Of a stretch of DNA of 64,000 nt, positions 58,453 through 64,000 are shown piece by piece. The DNA comes from Cephalopachus bancanus (lineage: Eukaryota > Chordata > Mammalia > Primates > Tarsiidae). The position numbers and the translations under genes were made by a program. The notes under the pieces were generated by a model. It was given only the letters and a program-made list of their open reading frames with translations. It had not been told where the DNA came from and did no database searches. Numbering within the stretch: position 1 is the stretch's first letter; each line of letters starts with the position of its first letter. Location of the stretch: assembly GCA_027257055.1 (NCBI GenBank), contig JAPVLO010000232.1, forward strand, positions 5,642,001 to 5,706,000. The letters are read 5' to 3'.

Positions 58453-59342
58453 CACATCTAATCATAAAATGTGAAAAATTCCAGGGAATCATCTGCATCA
58501 TACAGCTCACCTGTATGTTTACCATCTTTCTACTGCAAGTTGTCAATATGAAGTTTATAATAAAGAACCATAGTTTGTTAAAATGTCCTAATTAAAAATC
58601 TACATCCAAACCAATGCTTAAAATTTGTTCAACATTAACTTATTCCTACTGGTTGATGTGTACCTCTTATGTGTTCATTTAATTGTATATAATACACTTT
58701 AATAACTTTTAGCTAGTTTTATCCAAACAAACGGAAATGCAGTATAAACTAGTAAGTATAATAAGAGTATACTATAAAGAAAATTAAGGGTAAAGGGTAC
58801 CAACTTGTCATAACCTTATTTTATATACAGTTTCCTGAAAAAAAGAATAAAAATATCTATCAATCAACTTTGGGAATAGTAACCAAAATCCAAACTTCAA
58901 CATGGGATAAGTCGTTTGAGCTAATCATTAAAATATCAGAAATGGGACAGATCTTAGCCTACTCGTTGAAAACAATCACCCCAGGCCAGGCACAGAATCT
59001 ACTCATCACCAACTATGTCCCACCAAAGTGTATGTGCACTGAATGACAGATGTTAGCAAAGTGTTAACTTGGAATTTTGAAAACCTGAACTCAAAGAACT
59101 AGTACTGACTCTGAATACAAGGATGACAAAACATTTTCTCTCACAAATCAAAAGCTTGCCTATGAACAGGAGGTAACTTTTCAAAGGCAAATTACACGCA
59201 CAAATTATACAGTATAAAACACAAAGTCCTCAAGGTCATTGAAATGTAAATTATGCTGAACACATGGAATTACACAGTATTGAATATTTTACAGACTAGG
59301 ACACTGACTAGTGTTTCTGCACATAAACTGTAGTGTCCTTAC

Positions 59343-59433
59343 CTTACTAGGACGCTGAGAGCTCCTAGTGGAGTCACTAGCGTGGCTGGTGCAAATGCAT
59401 ATGCAGCAAAGTTGGCCACCTCACCAGCTCCCA
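59343..59433 (-). CDS. NIPA2: NIPA2 internal exon, residues 66-96
   Basis: On the - strand the acceptor is TCTGTCTCCAAG and the donor GTAAG|GTAAGG. TG completes a Met codon, then [20 protein letters not shown] and [10 protein letters not shown]. This is the most conserved stretch of the NIPA family, with two membrane segments. The upstream coding exons (residues 1-65) are not in the window. Confidence 0.97.
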
Positions 59434-59689
59434 CTTGGAGACAGACAACAAAAGGAAAACTCTCAGGTAGAAATATATGTATTCAATCTGGAAGTACATG
59501 CATTTTAGGCAATCTATACATTATTTCAACTATATTTAGTAAAGTTCATATTTTTTCCAATCTATTAATAAAGGTTATAGCTCTGTAAACCTCCAACATT
59601 AGAAGAGTCTAAGTCAGTTAGACACATATCTATTAATTTTAATTGAAGAAATCTTAAATAAGGGTGTTTTATTTAAAATGTCTTATTTT

Positions 59690-59980
59690 GCCGGGTTCAG
59701 TGGCTCAGCCTGTAATCCTGTGCCTTTGGGAGGCTGAGGTGAGTGGACTGCCTGAGCCCGCGGGTTCGAGACCCGCCTGGGCAGCAAGACCTCATCTCTG
59801 CAATAAATCAAAAAATCAGCTGGGCGTTGTAGCGCATGACTGTAATTCCGGCTACTTTGAAGGCTGAGGCGGAAGGATCACCGGAGCCCAGCAGATCGGG
59901 GCTGCGGTGGCCAGGAGCAGCCGCTGCACTCCAGTCTGGGCGACCGAGTGAGACTCCAACTCAAAAAAAAAAAAAAAAAA
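59690..59980 (+). mobile_element. Alu dimer, short-left-arm subfamily
   Basis: GCCGGGTTCAGTGGCTCAGC to an 18-base A-run. It has GGGCAGCAAGACCTC and AATCAGCT, the subfamily marks. Confidence 0.95.
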
Positions 59981-59994
59981 GTCTTATTTTTTAG

Positions 59995-60283
59995 CCAGGC
60001 TCAGTGGCTCAGCCTGTAATCCAGCACCTTTGGGAGGCTGAGGTGAGTGGATTGCCTGAGCCCGCGGGTTCGAGACCCGCCTGGGCAACTTGGCGAGACC
60101 TCATCTCTACAATAAATCAAAAATTAGCCAGGCGTGGTAGCGCGCCGCCTATAGTTCCAGCTACTTGGAAGGCTGAGGCGGAAGGATCGCCGGAGCCCAG
60201 CAGGTCGAGGCTGCGGTGGCCGGGAGCGGCCACTGCACTCCAGTCTGGGCAACAGAGTGAGACTCCAACTCAAAAAAAAAAAA
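59995..60283 (+). mobile_element. Alu dimer, undeleted lineage-specific type
   Basis: AGCCAGGCTCAGTGGCTCAG to an A-run, with GGGCAACTTGGCGAGACC and AATTAGCC. It belongs to a different subfamily from its neighbour, so the pair is not a simple duplication. Confidence 0.95.
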
Positions 60284-60315
60284 GTCTTATTTTTATTAAA
60301 ATGCCTTTAGTAAAC

Positions 60316-60376
60316 ATTTTAGGGAAGTAGCTGTTTAAGGTAATTAGATATTTTAGGGAAGTAGCTGTTTAAGGTA
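60316..60376. repeat. 27-bp direct repeat, period 34
   Basis: ATTTTAGGGAAGTAGCTGTT and the following seven bases are repeated exactly at 60316-60342 and 60350-60376. Confidence 0.95.
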
Positions 60377-60512
60377 TATCTTGGGCATAATATTTTGTTG
60401 GTTAAATACGTTGCAATGATCTTTTATACTTTGCAGTTTGCCTTTTCATTCTCTTAATAAACTTCCCTTTAATTCCTACTTTGTTTGTTCCTATTAAAAT
60501 TCAATCAAGGGG

Positions 60513-60774
60513 CCGGACGCAGTGGCTCAAATCTATAATCTCGGAACTTTGGGAAGCTGACGCAGGAGGATCATGTGAGCCCAGGAGCTGCCTGGGCAAC
60601 ACAGTGAGACCTTGTCTCTACAAAAATTAGCCAGGCATGGTGGTGCACACCTGCAGTCCCAGCTGCTCAGGAGGCTGAGAGGGTGGATCCCTTCAGTTTA
60701 GGAGGCTGAGGCTGCAGTGAGCCGTGATTGTGCTACTGTACTCCAGTGAGACCCTGACTCAAAAAATAAATAAA
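60513..60774 (+). mobile_element. Alu, old, with internal deletions
   Basis: GGGGCCGGACGCAGTGGCTC to AAAAAATAAATAAAG. AGTTCAAGACC is missing from the left arm and the right arm is shortened. Confidence 0.85.
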
Positions 60775-60961
60775 GTACAATAATGGATATCCAGTTCCTA
60801 TTTACCCCATAAGTAAATTTCCATTCTCCAATCTATGACACTGACTTCTTAATAAAAAATAAAAAAAAGCTTGAAGAAAGTCTCACTTTCAGTTTCCCCT
60901 GATCACTTCCACTCCCTATGTGCTATCTGTTCTGTCTAGTCTACGTTCTTCTTTCTTTCTT

Positions 60962-61230
60962 TCTTTTTTTTTTTTTGAGTCAGAGTCTTGCTCTGTCACC
61001 TAGGCTGGCATGCTCACAGCCACCAGAGCCTCAACCTGCTGGGCTCAGGTTGAGCCTTCCAAGTAGCTGGAACTACAGATGTATGCCACTACACCCAGCT
61101 AATTTATTTGCTGTAGAGACAGAGGTCTCACCAAGTTGCCCAGGCTGGTCTCACCTCTGGACTTAGGCAATCCTCTCGTCTCGGCCTCCCAAAGTACTGG
61201 GATTACAGGTGTGAGCCACTGTGCCTGGCC
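60962..61230 (-). mobile_element. Alu, old
   Basis: T-run preceded by (CTTT)n, GAGTCAGAGTCTTGCTCTGT, to GAGCCACTGTGCCTGGCC. Parts of the right arm are missing. Confidence 0.85.
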
Positions 61231-61679
61231 ATTATTTTTATTGTTTTTTTTAAAAAAAATCTTGTACTGTTCTGCCCTTTCCCTCACTAATTAGGAAGTT
61301 ATACATTTGTTCTATTTTTTTTTTTTTTTTTACTAAATACCCTAGAAATTACAGTATGTATCCTTAACCAGTCAAGTCTAATGTTAATGTTTACATTTAC
61401 TTTCCTTCCAAACAATGCCAGAGCCTTTGAATTCTTTAATCCATTTTCTCCCTTCCAGTTTATTATATTTTTTAAAATTTTATGTATGGATATTTTAAGT
61501 ACACAAGCTACTTTTATTCATCAGCACGCGCTCAGATATACTCCATACTCATCACTACTCTTGTGTCTCTAAACTTCCATTTAGATCAATTTCTTTCTGC
61601 TAACTGGAATACCCTTTTAAATTTGCTTTAGTATAGTTACATTATCAGTCTGTTTGTCCAAAATATGTTTTACTTTGAT

Positions 61680-62215
61680 TCTTGAATATTTTCGCTGAGT
61701 AGAGAGTTTTATTGCCAGTTAATTTCTTCAGCACTTTGAAACTGTATTTCCAACTGTTTTCGTTCGAACTCCAGTGCTGAAAACTCAGCTGTCAATCTGT
61801 TACCCCTTTGAGGATACTCTGACCGTTTTTCTCTAACTGCTTTTAAGATATTCTGTCTTGGGCCCAGTTTTCTTTTCACAGATTCTGTGTAGGTTTTGTG
61901 GGGCATCTTGAATTTGTGATTTGATAACTCTGGTCAGCCATTTTTTTCCAAACACTGCTTCTGCTCTATTCTGTCCCTTCTTATTCTGAGACTCTAATTA
62001 TTTATTGAAACCTCTAAGTTTCATATCCCTCTTATCTATATTTTCCATCCTTTTATCTTGCTTCAGTGTAGATAATTTCTTCCCAAATACCTTCAGTTCA
62101 CAAAGTCTCTTCAGCTGTACCTAGCCTAACCAATTCATTCAGTTTTCATTACTGTATTTTTATTTTTGCATTTTTAAATTCTATAATTTTTTTTGAGGTT
62201 TTTTGTTTCGTTGCA
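61680..62215 (-). mobile_element. Old L1/HAL1 ORF1 fragment
   Basis: On the - strand a short open stretch (61709-61906) reads ILKAVREKRSEYPQRGNRLT and on, like the C-terminal domain of L1 ORF1p (KAAREK..., LTADFS...). Upstream - strand text continues in ORF1-like style. It is broken and not a gene. The L1 text may resume after the Alu at 62575. Confidence 0.6.
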
Positions 62216-62261
62216 AATCTATGTCACTATAGTCCAGTTCACTGTTTAGAACTATAGTTCC

Positions 62262-62560
62262 AAGCTGGGCGCGATGGCTCACGCCTGTAATCCCAGTACT
62301 TTGGGAGGCAGAAATAAGAAGACTGCCTGAGCTCAGGGGTTCGAAACCAACCTTGGCAAGACCTTGTCTCTACAATAAATCAAAAAATTAGCCAGACGTG
62401 GTAGTGTGCACCAGTGGTTCCAGCTACTTGGAAAGCTGAGGCCAGCAAGTTGAGGCTATAGTGGCCATGACAGTGCCCCTGCACTCCAGCCTAGGCAACA
62501 GAGTTAAGATTCCAACTAAAACAAACAAACAAAAAAAAAAACCCCAATAAAAACAAAACA
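62262..62560 (+). mobile_element. Alu dimer with 14-bp target-site duplication
   Basis: AAGCTGGGCGCGATGGCTCA to an A-rich tail. AGAACTATAGTTCC lies at 62248-62261 and 62561-62574. GGATCGCC-GAGCCCA has been lost from the right arm. Confidence 0.94.
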
Positions 62561-62645
62561 AGAACTATAGTTCCTTGTATAGTGCCTTGTAGTAAGCACA
62601 GTTGTTTTCAGGTCATGATACTTCCATTTGGATCTGTAGTTCAAT

Positions 62646-62920
62646 ATTTTTTTTTTTGAGTTGGGGCCTCATGCTGTCGCCCAGGGAAGAGTGCAATGAC
62701 ACAATCAGGGCTCACCTCCTGAGCTCAGGTAACCTTCCTGCCTCAGCCTCCTGAATAGCTGGGACTACAAGTGCACATCGCCACTCCAAATTTTTTTAAT
62801 TTTTATTTTTGTAGAGATGAAGTATTGCTATGTTGCACAGGCTAGGCGACATCTCTTGGGCTTCCCACTTTGGCTTCCCAAAGCACTAGGATTACAGGTG
62901 TGAGCCACTGTATCCAGCAT
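62646..62920 (-). mobile_element. Alu dimer, old
   Basis: TTTTTTTTTTTTGAGTTGGG to GAGCCACTGTATCCAGCATG in antisense. The linker is TTTTTTTAATTTTTATTTTT, the older type. Confidence 0.85.
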
Positions 62921-63527
62921 GTACATCAAGTTTCTGTTATTTTTTGCTAAAGTTTCTTAATCTTATGTGCCTTTATTTCCTCAGATATTTTATCTTTAAA
63001 ATTACTTACTGAAACAGTTTAGGTGAAAGTGATATTATATCTTGAAGAGAGAATTTTTACTTTCTTTTGTCAGGTGCCAGAGAACAATAGCTGTTCAGGA
63101 TCAAGGCTAGAGTTACCAAGTGCATGCAAACGACCAGACAGTGCGTAGTGCCCACTTCACTCCCAGGGTACAGCCCTCCCAGAGAACCAGCCCAGAGTAG
63201 ATGGTGTTCCCCATACTGGCAGCACCAGACTCTGACCCTTCACTCTCTCTCTCTCAGCTGCCTCCTCTAGAACCTGCAGTTACCTCAGAGCAGAATTATC
63301 TCCAGCTTACTCTTCTGAGCACTGATCCCTTTCCCTAAACTTGACCAGATAATCCTTCACCACCATGTCAGCTCTTGGATGCTTTTAACAGAATGAGTTT
63401 TATATTTTGTCTATCTTTTTAACTTGTTTTCATCCGGAATGTTGATTTAATTGCCTCGTCCATCATTACCATAAGCACTGATACTGCTTTTTGATGTTCA
63501 AAAGCTTTGTATAAACTGCTATTCTCG

Positions 63528-63815
63528 GATGGGCACAGTGGCTCACACCTATAATCACACTTTGGGAGGAGGTCAAGGCGGGTGGATCACTTGAGGCCAA
63601 AGTTCAACATCAGCCTGGATAACATAATGAGACACTGTCTCTACAAAAAAAAAAAAAAGTTTAATTAGTTGGGTATGGTGGTGCATGCCTGTAGTCCTAG
63701 CTACTTGGAGGCTGAAGCAGGAGGATAGCTTGAGTCCAAGAGTTCAAGGTTATAGTGAGCCATGATCATACCACTGCACTTCAGCCTAGGTGACAGACCC
63801 TGTCTCAAAAAATAA
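63528..63815 (+). mobile_element. Alu dimer, old AluJ-like
   Basis: CGGATGGGCACAGTGGCTCA to CTGTCTCAAAAAATAAAA. The linker is an A-run followed by GTTTAATTAGTTGGG. Confidence 0.85.
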
Positions 63816-63892
63816 AACTGATATTATCAAGGTCACTGAGGATTTCTGTATTTCTAAATTCAGTGGTTATTTTTCAATCCTAATTGTACCTA

Positions 63893-64000
63893 CATTTTTT
63901 TCCTGAGAAACAAGGTTTCACTATGTTGCCCAGGCTGGTCTTGAACTCTTGGGCTCAAGCAATCCTCATCTCAGCCTCCTGAGAAGCTGGAACCACAGGT
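63893..64000 (-). mobile_element. Alu fragment running off the window
   Basis: TTTTTTTCCTGAGAAACAAG, then the left arm in antisense to CTGGAACCACAGGT at the last base. Confidence 0.75.

Larger units (their letters stand above)
59680..60293. repeat. Target site GTCTTATTTT present three times around two tandem Alus
   Basis: GTCTTATTTT at 59680-59689, 59981-59990 and 60284-60293. The copies flank and separate two + strand Alus. Confidence 0.95.
59434..64000 (-). other. NIPA2: NIPA2 intron, continues beyond the window
   Basis: No further NIPA2 coding exon was found. Six or more Alus and one L1 fragment are listed separately. Bases 60775-60960, 61232-61680 and 62930-63520 hold nothing that I recognise. 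Confidence 0.75.

Noticed and set aside
59434..64000. Search for the next upstream NIPA2 exon
   Set aside because: No segment encoding the N-terminal NIPA2 residues with suitable splice sites was seen on the - strand, so these exons are taken to lie beyond the window.

Overview
This is vertebrate nuclear DNA from a primate. It holds the 3' part of CYFIP1 on the + strand and the 3' part of NIPA2 on the - strand, arranged tail to tail. This is the same convergent order as in the 15q11.2 (BP1-BP2) region of human. Nearly every interspersed repeat young enough to read clearly is a dimeric Alu, so the organism is a primate. These Alus lack the anthropoid AluS/AluY linker and the strepsirrhine hallmarks I know. 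They share their own signature: an ACAATAAATCAAAAAA linker, a GCCGGGAGCGGCCACTGC right arm and a GACTCCAACTCAAAA end. The coding sequence is very close to human but not identical, most visibly in NIPA2. A non-anthropoid primate fits best and a tarsier is my preferred reading. That is an inference by elimination.

Region 1-49.9 kb is CYFIP1. Eighteen constitutive or canonical coding exons could be placed, all with GT/AG boundaries and matching phases. They encode the last 800 residues, residues 454-1253 in human numbering. Landmark residues fall at their expected places: Leu697, Tyr704, Leu841, Phe844 and Trp845 of the VCA-binding surface, Lys725 of the eIF4E-binding segment, and Tyr967/Gly971 of the Rac1 D site. 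One further exon-like segment at 6226-6373 lies just upstream of the canonical exon at 6600-6753. It is homologous to that exon at both ends and has the same entry and exit phase. It looks like a mutually exclusive duplicate exon and is the most interesting object in the window.

Region 49.9-51.0 kb is the short spacer between the two polyadenylation signals. Region 51.0-64 kb is NIPA2 on the - strand: its 3' UTR, its large last coding exon (52551-53185) and two internal exons (57247-57407 and 59343-59433). Together they give residues 66-360 of a 360-residue Mg2+ transporter. Exons for residues 1-65 lie beyond the window.

The rest is intron filled with retroelements: about 45 Alu elements or fragments (some nested or tandem with clear target-site duplications), fragments of old L1/HAL1, MaLR-type LTRs, one degraded class I endogenous retrovirus remnant (46.09-47.6 kb) on the - strand, one MER5A DNA transposon, MIRs and one degenerate ~55-bp minisatellite (27.49-28.12 kb). 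No tRNA, rRNA, CRISPR or bacterial feature was seen. Functionally, CYFIP1 (WAVE complex and FMRP/eIF4E partner) and NIPA2 (Mg2+ transport) are linked by position only; nothing in the sequence suggests that they act together.
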